This document shows, in pieces, positions 36,150 to 47,492 of a stretch of DNA of 64,000 bases. Source of the DNA: Tubulanus polymorphus (taxonomy: Eukaryota > Nemertea > Palaeonemertea > Tubulaniformes > Tubulanidae). The DNA lies in contig NC_134031.1 in the NCBI RefSeq assembly GCF_964204645.1, forward strand, positions 9,152,501-9,216,500. Reading direction: 5' to 3'. Within the stretch, counting starts at the first letter, position 1. Each line of letters starts with the position of its first letter. The notes under the pieces are model-generated. The model made no database searches. It was given only the letters and a program-made list of their open reading frames with translations, and had not been told where the DNA came from. Both the position numbers and the translations under genes were made by a program.

Positions 36150-38398
36150 GAAAATATGTAAAGATATAGCTGCAAAGGAGCGATGTAAAGCCATTCAGAA
36201 TGATGGGAATTGTAGTAAATTGAAATATCGATACATAGAATAAAATGCATTGACAGATTCGAACCTAATATGCAACCACTGTGTAAACGTCAAATATGAT
36301 TCAGGACGTACAATCACAAATATTAATATATTTGACCAGGCATTTATTTTGGCATTCAAACATCATGATACTGTATTATCACCATCCTTAAAAATGGATC
36401 TGTCCTATTAAGAACTCATCTTAAGCACCTGCTGAGCCGATAGATTGAGTGAATTCACAGATAAGAACGTATCATGATTTAGAATAGATTTAATAAGTAA
36501 ATGTTTTTATTGAAATATTTGAATAAATACATATATTGTAGTGTAGATTCAATCAATAACTTATGAATTGATTTGGTCTGGGTTTCCGGCTGATGTTGAT
36601 TTTGGCTTTTATGGATTACAAATTCTATAGTGATAAACAATTGATACCTGCAACATGTGTGTAAATCAAACCTATTCCACAAGTTCTAATAAATGGGAGA
36701 GTCACTCTTGATCTGAGTTATTAGAACTAGGGGTCCAAGACACCATGCCCACTTGGGAAGTGGTTCAAAATGCTCAACAATCTAACAATTCAGGTATCAA
36801 AGGTATAAAACATCCCTTTTCAAAGAATACCCATCACAAACTGCAATGAGAAATGGCAAACTCAGAATTCGGGCCAAAATTGACATTTTTGGACACTAAA
36901 AAAGGTCATAGGACGGCCATCTTGAGTCCGTATCCCAATTTTTGTTATGCTAATGGGCCCAGGGGACATTCACATATATCCGAAAGATCAAGGTAATTGA
37001 TCAAAGCATCTTCAAAATTTCCCTCAAAAAGTTCAAAAATGTGTAAAAAGTGTTGATTTTGGCGAATAACAATGGCTGCCAGTCGGCCATCTTGATTCTG
37101 ACAGGGCCAGTTTTTGGGCTGAAGATGTGTCTAGGGTAGATACATGTGTAACCCAAATATCAAGACATTACATTGAAGCGTCTTCAAAACTTCCTAAAAT
37201 AACTGATTTCCGTCTACGGACGGATGGACGACGGGCGAAAAGTGAACGCAATAGCCCGCTGGGACTAAAGTCCCAAGTGGGCTTAAAATAATGTTCATTT
37301 AGTTATAGAAATTCATTGCCTTTTTGGAGTTTCTGTAATAATATTTGTTCTGCCCTAATTTTTATTACTGCATGAACCAATGATATGCTTTGTAAATATG
37401 ATGTAATAAAATAAATTTGAATTAAAAATTTGAACATGAGAATCAAGCATAACTTGTGTTTTTTCAACTTGTCTTACTTGTCTTTTGTTAACAGTTCCAG
37501 AGTTTCAATTACAATCAAATCCAAATTGGCTAAAAAGTACATAGGACTAGATGAAATGAACCGTTAGTTACTGCAAACCTATTCCAGTGTTATGTCGATC
37601 GTGTTGAATCACTTTCCTTGAGTTAAAAGAATCAGATCTTCTATGGTACAACATCGGTCGAAGAGAGATATCTTGGTGTTGACGGTCCTTGACCATCTAA
37701 CTTCATGCGTTTGACATTGGAATCGGCATCATACCCATTTGAACTGCAAAATATTCATACAACATGAAAACCTACAGTACATGTATACAGTAATCAAACT
37801 TTCACCGATGTTGGATATTTGAATGAACATTAGGTTTATTTCAGTATTCTATAGCAGGAAATAATAAGCCCAATCAATAGGCCCTATTCCCATTGGAACA
37901 ATTGTATAATGCGTACAGCTGTACCGTACACTTATCAGTCAAGAATGGAGAAATCGGTATACCAAACCTACGAACAGCAAAATGTACAGGCCTACAATGA
38001 TTTCTGGTATACAAGCCGTGACCACATGAACGTTTTGGTTTGACTAATAATGTCAGCAGGTCAGAGAAGGCCTGGCAAAACTTAATCACATGGCTCAAAT
38101 CAATTAGCCTTTCTGCGTGTTAATATTTCACTGTATTGTTTTAAAAATAGGCCTATCGAGTGAATTAGTACATAGACTGAATTAGACTTTAGGCTAGTCC
38201 TGACCAAATCCTATCCATGTTATAATGGCACCAGTTAGGCCCTATAGTAACATCACTGGAGGGCCGACAAGAGGGAAAAAGTTGTGTTTGTAGTACATAG
38301 GCATGGTAGGCTTGTCGTACTCACGTAATACTTAAAACGCTGTTGTTACCTGTACGTGACTGTACGGTGATTTCTACAGGTTAGCCGTATGTGAGTAC
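36150..38398. other. Flanking DNA between Polintons D and C, no gene
   Basis: Similarity to the Polinton late region stops at 36150 (compare 47476), then non-element DNA. It contains the MITE-like unit 36747-37282. The ORFs here (for example 36479-36682 and 37874-38098) are repeated identically in the inverted copy only because the DNA is duplicated. Confidence 0.6.
36747..37282. mobile_element. MITE-like element with GCCCACTTGGGA ends
   Basis: GCCCACTTGGGA at 36747 and its complement TCCCAAGTGGGC at 37271-37282 bound 536 bp. CTGGGACTAAAGTCCCAAG near the right end is a further palindrome. Two GGCCATCTTGA words lie in the middle. Noncoding. A second copy lies at 42641-43176 inside the right arm. 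Confidence 0.65.
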
Positions 38399-38404
38399 GT
38401 TGAC
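38399..38404. repeat. Target-site duplication GTTGAC, left of Polinton C
   Basis: GTTGAC directly before AGTAATAGGG. The same six bases follow the right end at 60936-60941. Six-base duplications are the norm for Polintons. Confidence 0.85.
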
Positions 38405-38593
38405 AGTAATAGGGATAATAGGCTTTCATACCAAAGGTCGAAAGGTCGAGCTCGTAAAAAATGGAAATAACAATAATTTACAGTTGAATTAGTCGCGCAC
38501 ACTCCTAATTCAACTGTAAATTATTATTATTTTCATTTTTTTACTCACTCGCCCCTTCAACCTTTGATATGAAAGCCTATTATCCCTATTACT
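38405..38593 (+). repeat. Palindromic terminal repeat of Polinton C, left
   Basis: 189 bp that is itself a long imperfect palindrome: AGTAATAGGGATAATAGGC at one side and GCCTATTATCCCTATTACT at the other, with TTTACAGTTGAATTAG and CTAATTCAACTGTAAA flanking a 12-base centre. Copies at 41325-41513 (-) and 60745-60935 (-), and an eroded one at 31318-31477. Confidence 0.9.
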
Positions 38594-38826
38594 CTTAAAA
38601 TATTCATATATATGAATAAAATATAAATGAATAACATATATAAGTAACGAGTAATTAACGAGCTCTTATAGAATAGATATAAAAGTATATATTTACAACA
38701 TTATTTCAATATTCATATTTGTGTGAGTTAGTTAAACATTAAAATGTTAGTAAAGTGTGATTGAAATAATTCATATATAAATCATTGAACTTCTAAAATC
38801 AATTTAAAAAAAAATTTGATATTAAA
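38594..38826 (+). promoter_or_regulatory. Leader of PolB in Polinton C
   Basis: AT-rich spacer between the terminal palindrome and the PolB ATG at 38827. Most of it is repeated at the right end (60567-60744) in inverted orientation, so the terminal inverted repeat is at least about 365 bp long. Promoter role inferred from position. Confidence 0.55.
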
Positions 38827-39937
38827 ATGGAAGCAAATAAGTACTACTGTCCAACATGTAATATCAATATAGATAAATCCCAAAAAGCAAGACACAATAA
38901 AACTAAAACACATTGAGAATAAATTGAAATTAGAATATGAAGATGATATATTAGAAACTAAATTAGATGAATTAAAGAATGAAAAAGAAACATACAAATG
39001 TGATACATGTAATCAATCATTCAGTGATAAAAGATATTATAATGAACATTTAGAATCTAAAAGTCATATTAGAAATAAGAATAATGATATTTTAGATGAA
39101 GATTATTTTGATAAAGATAATGATAAGAAACAGAAGACAATTAAAAGCATAAAAAATAAATTAAACAATAAAAGACCATACATGGAAGATGTAAGAAAAT
39201 ATATTAATTCGTTGGATAATAAAAAAGATATAGAGATAACCGAAGCATTTAAAAGTGATATTGGTCCAGCAGCTATCGAGTTTAAATTTCATAAAGGAAA
39301 AACATTAGAAGAAAATAAAAAACATTTAGAAAATATGAAAAATATTATAAAAATAATTACTGATGTTGAATATCCTAAAATTAGTATATCAGTTAAAGTA
39401 AAGTTTATAAAATCTGAAGATAAACCAATATATAATATAAATTCTCATTCACAACATATAATATCTAAACAACATATAGATGATAAATTAGATAAATGTT
39501 ATAATGAAGTAAAAACTAAAATAGAAGAGAAATATTTTGAAGGATCTGGTTTAATATTTGATGAAATAATATTTATGACTTTACATGTTTATAACACAAA
39601 ATATAATAAGTTAACTAAATCAAAACCAATTGATGAAAATAATGTATCATATTATAAAGAACCAGATATTGAAGCATCGAGTTATATTAAACTACCATTT
39701 AAAACTAATGCTGTTATAAATGTACAAAATGAAGATGATAAATGTTTTCTATGGGCTATAATAAGTTGTTTACATCCAACAGAAGATATTACACATAGTT
39801 TTAGATTAACTCATTATAAACCATTTGAAAATAATTATAAGATAGATAAGTATCCTGTTAGAATTAAAAACATCCCAAAAATAGAAAGAGATAATAATAT
39901 AAAGATAAATGTATTTGATTTAATCAAATTACCAAAT
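38827..39937 (+). pseudogene. POLB: PolB N-terminal part (Polinton C, left)
   Basis: Begins MEANKYYCPTCNINIDKSQ, frameshifts near 38914 (one base lost), then stays open from 38924. The second finger is complete here (YKCDTCNQSFSDKRYYNEH). CFLWAIISCLHPTEDITHSF lies near 39740. Homology ends at the codons for KLPN, where the inverted duplication begins; the following codons to 40003 are junction sequence. The tail of this gene may be 46855-47092. Confidence 0.92.
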
Positions 39938-40136
39938 ATTACTTATTATGTAAACATTTTCTACATAGATATATTTTATTATGGTGATCACTTTCTGTTC
40001 TAAAGAATAAATCTATTTGTTTAATCCACATATAATGATTCTCATAATATAGTATATCTATAACATCGTTTGAATCATAATCTTTTGATAGATATAAAGG
40101 TTCTAATGTATAATGTTTTATATTGTTACCTTTTGT
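39938..40136 (-). pseudogene. POLB: Spacer of the inverted duplication; PolB on the minus strand
   Basis: 39945-40136 reads on the minus strand as the PolB continuation (ENHYMWIKQIDLFFRTESD region) that is missing from the left arm. The junction 39938-39948 (ATTACTTATTA) is not PolB-like. So the copied segment was longer than what is left on the left arm. Confidence 0.85.
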
Positions 40137-41090
40137 ATTTGGTAATTTGATTAAATCAAATACATTTATCTTTATAATATAAAGTCTATTTTTATAATGA
40201 GTTAATCTAAAACTATGTGTAATATCTTCTGTTGGATGTAAACAACTTATTATAGCCCATAGAAAACATTTATCATCTTCATTTTGTACATTTATAACAG
40301 CATTAGTTTTAAATGGTAGTTTAATATAACTCGATGCTTCAATATCTGGTTCTTTATAATATGATACATTATTTTCATCAATTGGTTTTGATTTAGTTAA
40401 CTTATTATATTTTTATAACATTTATCTAATTTATCATCTATATGTTGTTTAGATATTATATGTTGTGAATGAGAATTTATATTATATATTGGTTTATCTT
40501 CAGATTTTATAAACTTTACTTTAACTGATATACTAATTTTAGGATATTCAACATCAGTAATTATTTTTATAATATTTTTCATATTTTCTAAATGTTTTTT
40601 ATTTTCTTCTAATGTTTTTCCTTTATGAAATTTAAACTCGATAGCTGCTGGACCAATATCACTTTTAAATGCTTCGGTTATCTCTATATCTTTTTTATTA
40701 TCCAATGAATTAATATATTTTCTTACATCTTCCATGTATGGTCTTTTATTGTTTAATTTATTTTTTATGCTTTTAATTGTCTTCTGTTTCTTATCATTAT
40801 CTTTATCAAAATAATCTTCATCTAAAATATCATTATTCTTATTTCTAATATGACTTTTAGATTTTAAATGTTCATTATAATATCTTTTATCACTGAATGA
40901 TTGATTACATGTATCACATTTGTATGTTTCTTTTTCATTCTTTAATTCATCTAATTTAGTTTCTAATATATCATCTTCATATTCTAATTTCAATTTATTC
41001 TCAATGTGTTTTAGTTTTATTGTGTCTTGCTTTTTGGGATTTATCTATATTGATATTACATGTTGGACAGTAGTACTTATTTGCTTCCAT
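40137..41090 (-). pseudogene. POLB: PolB N-terminal part in the right arm
   Basis: Starts at 41090 and is open over 40397-40993 after the same early frameshift as at 38914. A deletion near 40410 and another near 40180 remove codons that are present in the left arm. Copy of 38827-39937. Confidence 0.9.
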
Positions 41091-41324
41091 TTTAATATCA
41101 AATTTTTTTTTTAAATTGATTTTAGAAGTTCAATGATTTATATATGAATTATTTCAATCACACTTTACTAACATTTTAATGTTTAACTAACTCACACAAA
41201 TATGAATATTGAAATAATGTTGTAAATATATACTTTTATATCTATTCTATAAGAGCTCGTTAATTACTCGTTACTTATATATGTTATTCATTTATATTTT
41301 ATTCATATATATGAATATTTTAAG

Positions 41325-41513
41325 AGTAATAGGGATAATAGGCTTTCATATCAAAGGTTGAAGGGGCGAGTGAGTAAAAAAATGAAAATAATAATAATTT
41401 ACAGTTGAATTAGGAGTGTGCGCGACTAATTCAACTGTAAATTATTGTTATTTCCATTTTTTACGAGCTCGACCTTTCGACCTTTGGTATGAAAGCCTAT
41501 TATCCCTATTACT
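41325..41513 (-). repeat. Palindromic Polinton end inside the right arm
   Basis: Copy of 38405-38593 in inverse orientation, followed by GTCAAC, the complement of the left target-site copy. It is a by-product of the duplication and not a separate insertion. Confidence 0.9.
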
Positions 41514-43773
41514 GTCAACGTACTCACATACGGCTAACCTGTAGAAATCACCGTACAGTCACGTACAGGTAACAACAGCGTTTTAAGTATTACGTGAGTA
41601 CGACAAGCCTACCATGCCTATGTACTACAAACACAACTTTTTCCCTCTTGTCGGCCCTCCAGTGATGTTACTATAGGGCCTAACTGGTGCCATTATAACA
41701 TGGATAGGATTTGGTCAGGACTAGCCTAAAGTCTAATTCAGTCTATGTACTAATTCACTCGATAGGCCTATTTTTAAAACAATACAGTGAAATATTAACA
41801 CGCAGAAAGGCTAATTGATTTGAGCCATGTGATTAAGTTTTGCCAGGCCTTCTCTGACCTGCTGACATTATTAGTCAAACCAAAACGTTCATGTGGTCAC
41901 GGCTTGTATACCAGAAATCATTGTAGGCCTGTACATTTTGCTGTTCGTAGGTTTGGTATACCGATTTCTCCATTCTTAACTGATAAGTGTACGGTACAGC
42001 TGTACGCATTATACAATTGTTCCAATGGGAATAGGGCCTATTGATTGGGCTTATTATTTCCTGCTATAGAATACTGAAATAAACCTAATGTTCATTCAAA
42101 TATCCAACATCGATGAAAGTTTGATTACTGTATACATGTACTGTAGGTTTTCATGTTGTATTAATATTTTGCAGTTCAAATGGGTATGATGCCGATTCCA
42201 ATGTCAAACGCATGAAGTTAGATGGTCAAGGACCGTCAACACCAAGATATCTCTCTTCGACCGATGTTGTACCATAGAAGATCTGATTCTTTTAACTCAA
42301 GGAAAGTGATTCAACACGATCGACATAACACTGGAATAGGTTTGCAGTAACTAACGGTTCATTTCATCTAGTCCTATGTACTTTTTAGCCAATTTGGATT
42401 TGATTGTAATTGAAACTCTGGAACTGTTAACAAAAGACAAGTAAGACAAGTTGAAAAAACACAAGTTATGCTTGATTCTCATGTTCAAATTTTTAATTCA
42501 AATTTATTTTATTACATCATATTTACAAAGCATATCATTGGTTCATGCAGTAATAAAAATTAGGGCAGAACAAATATTATTACAGAAACTCCAAAAAGGC
42601 AATGAATTTCATTTCTATAACTAAATGAACATTATTTTAAGCCCACTTGGGACTTTAGTCCCAGCGGGCTATTGCGTTCACTTTTCGCCCGTCGTCCATC
42701 CGTCCGTAGACGGAAATCAGTTATTTTAGGAAGTTTTGAAGACGCTTCAATGTAATGTCTTGATATTTGGGTTACACATGTATCTACCCTAGACACATCT
42801 TCAGCCCAAAAACTGGCCCTGTCAGAATCAAGATGGCCGACTGGCAGCCATTGTTATTCGCCAAAATCAACACTTTTTACACATTTTTGAACTTTTTGAG
42901 GGAAATTTTGAAGATGCTTTGATCAATTACCTTGATCTTTCGGATATATGTGAATGTCCCCTGGGCCCATTAGCATAACAAAAATTGGGATACGGACTCA
43001 AGATGGCCGTCCTATGACCTTTTTTAGTGTCCAAAAATGTCAATTTTGGCCCGAATTCTGAGTTTGCCATTTCTCATTGCAGTTTGTGATGGGTATTCAT
43101 TGAAAAGGGATGTTTTATACCTTTGATACCTGAATTGTTAGATTGTTGAGCATTTTGAACCACTTCCCAAGTGGGCATGGTGTCTTGGACCCCTAGTTCT
43201 AATAACTCAGATCAAGAGTGACTCTCCCATTTATTAGAACTTGTGGAATAGGTTTGATTTACACACATGTTGCAGGTATCAATTGTTTATCACTATAGAA
43301 TTTGTAATCCATAAAAGCCAAAATCAACATCAGCCGGAAACCCAGACCAAATCAATTCATAAGTTATTGATTGAATCTACACTACAATATATGTATTTAT
43401 TCAAATATTTCAATAAAAACATTTACTTATTAAATCTATTCTAAATCATGATACGTTCTTATCTGTGAATTCACTCAATCTATCGGCTCAGCAGGTGCTT
43501 AAGATGAGTTCTTAATAGGACAGATCCATTTTTAAGGATGGTGATAATACAGTATCATGATGTTTGAATGCCAAAATAAATGCCTGGTCAAATATATTAA
43601 TATTTGTGATTGTACGTCCTGAATCATATTTGACGTTTACACAGTGGTTGCATATTAGGTTCGAATCTGTCAATGCATTTTATTCTATGTATCGATATTT
43701 CAATTTACTACAATTCCCATCATTCTGAATGGCTTTACATCGCTCCTTTGCAGCTATATCTTTACATATTTTC
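41514..43773. other. Copied flanking DNA in the right arm, no gene
   Basis: Complement of 36150-38404, including the MITE-like unit (42641-43176). Nearly identical to it; small changes, for example GATGAAAG near 42112 against CACCGATG-type sequence at 37803. Confidence 0.85.
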
Positions 43774-44127
43774 TTATTCGAAATTTATTTCATGGTGCCC
43801 CTTTTCATTCTTACCTTTGTATACGAAATAGAAATCTCCAGAACATAATTCTTCTAGATCTTCACTTGATAATCTATGAAATCTATCTGGTAAATATGTT
43901 CTGAATTTATATGTATTTCCTTTTAATCCTTCATATTCTAAGTGTATAACTAATTTATCTCCATATTTGTTAGTAACTGTATCAATATTTGTAATTAGAT
44001 ATTTCTTATGGATTATTAATTCTTTTAACTTCTTAAATTTATAATCTACTGATTTGACATTTGAAGTATCTTTTATTCTATCTAGAAATAATTTGTTGTT
44101 CTCACTGTTTGCTTGTTTACTCTCCAT
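43774..44127 (-). CDS. 117-aa conserved Polinton protein (right arm copy)
   Basis: Protein identical to that at 35796-36149. See that entry for motifs. It starts at 44127 in TATTATAAATGG, after the PolB copy on the same strand. Confidence 0.8.
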   Translation of the reverse strand: MESKQANSENNKLFLDRIKDTSNVKSVDYKFKKLKELIIHKKYLITNIDTVTNKYGDKLVIHLEYEGLKGNTYKFRTYLPDRFHRLSSEDLEELCSGDFYFVYKGKNEKGHHEINFE

Positions 44128-44156
44128 TTATAATACATATTTTTATTAAAATTTGA

Positions 44157-46197
44157 TTAACACGTTAGAATTCTTTTCATTATCTCGTTCTCTTTTGTTT
44201 CTTCTCTTTTAAATTCTAAGTATTCATCTAAATTGCAACCATATGCAACTGTATGAATTCCATCATCTAAAATATATCTTTTATCATCAAATGGATTCAA
44301 ACTAACCTTTTCAATTTCTTCAATAAACATCTCGTGATCTTCTGATCTTAAACATTTCATCTTATGTTTTCTAACTTCTTCATTGAATATACAATTGATG
44401 TAATCTTTGAAATGAATATTCTTTTCTACCACACTTTTGGTTATTCCTTTCAATTTCTTTGATTCATGAGTTTTGGTTTTATAACTATACATTTTAGATC
44501 TAATTCCTATGAACTCTATCATTTCTTCACCACCTAATTCATCTTTGAATTTACCAGGAACTTTTTTATTATCATTGCTAAACAATTCATGATCTTTAGG
44601 ATAATTACTGAAATCAAAATGATGTTTTAATGTTTTTAAGTCATCTGTTATGTTATTAGTTTTTATCTTTAATATGTAACTGTCAGTATCAAAATATAAG
44701 ATTTCTATATGTTTTTCTCCAAAATGAGGTTGTAACACATTTTTATAGAATTCATACATTAATAATTCTGATATTTCTAAAACTGATGCTCCAACATGAA
44801 TTGGTTTATTAAATTTCATAGATGTTCTTCTCATTTTAACTGCGGCTAAATTTTCATCAAATATTCTGTTACCTATAAATTTAGGGTATGTTTGTGAATG
44901 CCTTATCCTTTTGCCATTACTAACTAACTCAATATCATTTCTATTTCTAATATTTTCACAGTCTTACCATAGAATGCATTATTCATTAACTTGAAGAAAT
45001 CTTTCTCGAAATCAGTATTAGCTTTAGTTCTCTGTTTGGTGTTAAAATATATATATTTTTCTAACCATTTAGATTGACTGAATGAAATATATCTATGTAC
45101 TTTTTTAGGATCATTCCTTGTTTTAGATAAAACTTTAACATTCTATAATGTACTACATAATTATATTTATCTTCCTGAGTTACCATTAACTTTTCTGTAT
45201 GAATATGATTTTCGGGTTTAATTCTTTTTTGATAATTTGATAATTCTTCATGCGTTACAGTTTTGTGTTCGGGACAGTATGCTAGATTTCTAGATTTAAA
45301 TTTAATATGTTCAGGATATTCTAAATCTACAACAAAAAAGTAACCAGTATCTGAATCATCTGCAATATCTAGAATCCTTTTCTTCCAATCAAATTTGTCA
45401 TTATTTTCATGTTGTAAAACTTCACTTATTTCAAATACTCCATAAGGTTGTGGTTCCATCATTGCCCAACCATACAAATTATTTACATCTATATATAATA
45501 ACTTATATCCAGGATTATCATTTACATTGAAATATCTATCGCCTAATACACCTGAAACTCCTCCTCTTATAGATTTTTCAAATAATAATAATTGATATAT
45601 ATTTGTTAACAAATCCATTTTTATATCTGTAAATTTTAAACCACAATCCCATGTTAAACCTGGTGATGAATAACAATGACAAGGATCAATGTTAAAAAAT
45701 ATTTTAAGTTTACATCTCTAAACCTTTCGAATATATCCGATAATAATAATACATCTGATTTTAAATATAAATCTACTAATTGTCCATGATTTTTCATTCC
45801 AAAATGATTCCAAATATTCAATGTTCTATTATATACTTCATCTTTAACATATTCATTTTTTAATTCATCATAGAATTGTTCTTTTAATAATTCAGTTATG
45901 TTAAGATCATTATGATTTTTATAGAAAGAATATGGAATTGCTCCTTTATATCTCATTAATTGGAAATCATCATTATTTGGATAGTGTTGCTTTAATATTT
46001 TTAATTCATCATCAACTAATGATTTTGATAAGTTATCTAATGAACTATTTAAAAATCTATATGAATCTATAAATCTTAAACACCCAAATTGGAATGATAT
46101 ATAATTCTCAGATGTTCTAGCTAACATTTTAAATTTATAAGTTGGTATTTTATCTTTTGATCTATTTGAATTTAATCTTTCTATTTCATTATTGATT
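44157..46197 (-). pseudogene. POLB: PolB C-terminal part in the right arm
   Basis: Copy of 33726-35766, broken at the same sites (frameshifts near 45065 and 45700) and at one more near 44960, where a base is missing in the ENIRNR segment. Motif A reads DVNNLYGW instead of DANNLYGW. The duplicate frameshifts show that the gene was dead before it was copied. Confidence 0.93.
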
Positions 46198-46769
46198 CTG
46201 TAAAACTTCAGTTAATTCAAATACTCCATAAGGTTGTGGTTCCATCATTGCCCAACCATACAAATTATTTGCATCTATATATAATAACTTATATCCAGGG
46301 TTATCATTTACATTGAAATATCTATCACCTAATGCACCTGAAACTCCTCCTCTTATAGATTTTTCAAATAATAATAATTGATCTATATTTGTTAACAAAT
46401 CCATTTTTATATCTGTAAATTTTAATCCACAATCCCATGTTAAACCTGGTGATGAATAACAATGACAAGGATCAATATTGAAATATTTTAGGTTTACATC
46501 TCTAAACCTTTCGAATATATCCGATAATAATAATACATCTGATTTTAAATATAAATCTACTAATTGCCCATGATTTTCTATTTTGAAATGATTCCAAATA
46601 TTCAATGTTCTATTATATACTTCATCTTTAACATATTCATTTTTTAATTCATCATAGAATTGTTCTTTTAATAATTAAGTTATATTAAAATCATTATGTG
46701 ATTTATAAAATGAATATGGAATTGCTCCTTTATATCTCATTAATTGAAAATCATCATTATTCGGGTAGT
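46198..46769 (-). pseudogene. POLB: Extra PolB middle fragment
   Basis: Minus-strand codons from HYPNNDDFQL to FELTEVLQ, including YLKSDVLLLSD and DANNLYGWAMM. It overlaps in content with the adjoining fragment (46197 down), so it is a separate partial copy, not a continuation. It has residue and base differences from both arms and so comes from a third PolB source. One stop near 46677. Confidence 0.9.
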
Positions 46770-46854
46770 GAGGAGAGAATCCCACAATGATAAACTTCGA
46801 GATAGTAGTTTATTCAACGTTTCGACTATATCCTAATAGTCATCTTCAGGAATA
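46770..46854 (-). ncRNA. Hammerhead-ribozyme-like core, possible Penelope-like remnant
   Basis: On the minus strand (46850-46818): CTGAAGA (fits CUGANGA), then GACTAT and ATAGTC that pair over a 6-base loop (stem II), then GAAAC. That is the conserved half of a hammerhead ribozyme in the right order and spacing. Stems I and III and the cleavage site are not convincing. Such cores with the GAAACG word are known from Penelope-like retroelement ends. It sits between two PolB fragments. Confidence 0.45.
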
Positions 46855-47092
46855 ATGTATATTCAATGTAGAAGTTAGAAAACATAAGATGAGATGTTTA
46901 AGATCTGAAGATCATGAAATGTTTATTGAAGAAATTGAAAAGGTTAGTTTGAATCCATTTGATGATAAAATATATATTTTAGATGATGGAATTCATACAG
47001 TTGCTTATGGTTGTAATTTAGATGAATACTTAAAATTTAAAAGAGAAGAAACAAAAGAGAACGAGATAATGAAAAGAATTCTAACGTGTTAA
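46855..47092 (+). pseudogene. POLB: PolB C-terminal tail (Polinton C, left)
   Basis: Codons for VRKHKMRCLRSEDHEMFIE and on to the normal stop at 47092, with a TAG in place of a Glu codon near 46872. It precedes the 117-aa gene by 29 bases, as at 35766 and 44157. Confidence 0.92.
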
Positions 47093-47121
47093 TCAAATTT
47101 TAATAAAAATATGTATTATAA

Positions 47122-47475
47122 ATGGAGAGTAAACAAACACACAGTGAGAACAACAAATTATTTCTAGATAGAATTAAAGATATCAAAAATGTAAAATCTG
47201 TAGATTATAAATTCAAAAAGTTAACAGAATTAACAATTCATAAGAAATATCTAATTACAAATATTGATACAGTTACTAATAACTATGGAGATAAATTAGT
47301 TATACACTTAGAATATGAAGGATTAAAAGGAAATACATATAAATTCAGAACATATTTACCGGATAGATTTCATAGATTATCAAGTGAAGATCTAGAAGAA
47401 TTATGTTCTGGAGATTTCTATTTCGTATACAAAGGTAAGAATGAAAAAGGGCACCATGAAATAGATTTCGAATAA
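47122..47475 (+). CDS. 117-aa conserved Polinton protein (Polinton C)
   Basis: Intact and close to the copies at 35796 and 43774, with several changes (for example KLTELTIHKKY against KLKELIIHKKY). It starts in TATTATAAATGG. The penton-like gene follows after 17 bases on the same strand, so it heads the late gene row in this element. Confidence 0.82.
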   Translation: MESKQTHSENNKLFLDRIKDIKNVKSVDYKFKKLTELTIHKKYLITNIDTVTNNYGDKLVIHLEYEGLKGNTYKFRTYLPDRFHRLSSEDLEELCSGDFYFVYKGKNEKGHHEIDFE

Positions 47476-47492
47476 GAAAATATGTAAAACAA

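Larger units (their letters stand above)
33726..39937 (+). repeat. Left arm of a 6.2-kb inverted duplication
   Basis: Runs from the codons for INNEIERLN in PolB D, through the 117-aa gene, 2.2 kb of flanking DNA and the left end of Polinton C, to the PolB codons ending KLPN. It is nearly identical to the complement of 40137-46197: ORFs at 34304/45618 differ by one residue (Ala/Val) and 33456/46127 by one (Pro/Ser). The outer boundary pair is 33726/46197. Because it contains both element D and the end of element C, the duplication is younger than the insertion of C. Confidence 0.95.
40137..46197 (-). repeat. Right arm of the 6.2-kb inverted duplication
   Basis: Complement of 33726-39937. Outer positions pair with a coordinate sum of 79923; near the centre the sum is 80074, so the right arm has lost about 150 bases, mainly in two places within PolB (near 40180 and 40410). 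Apart from that, differences are few. Confidence 0.95.

Noticed and set aside
36479-36682. 67-aa ORF (identical one at 43241-43444)
   Set aside because: Same reason: duplicated noncoding DNA.
37874-38098. 74-aa ORF (identical one at 41820-42044)
   Set aside because: Conservation is explained by the recent inverted duplication; no domain and no codon bias.
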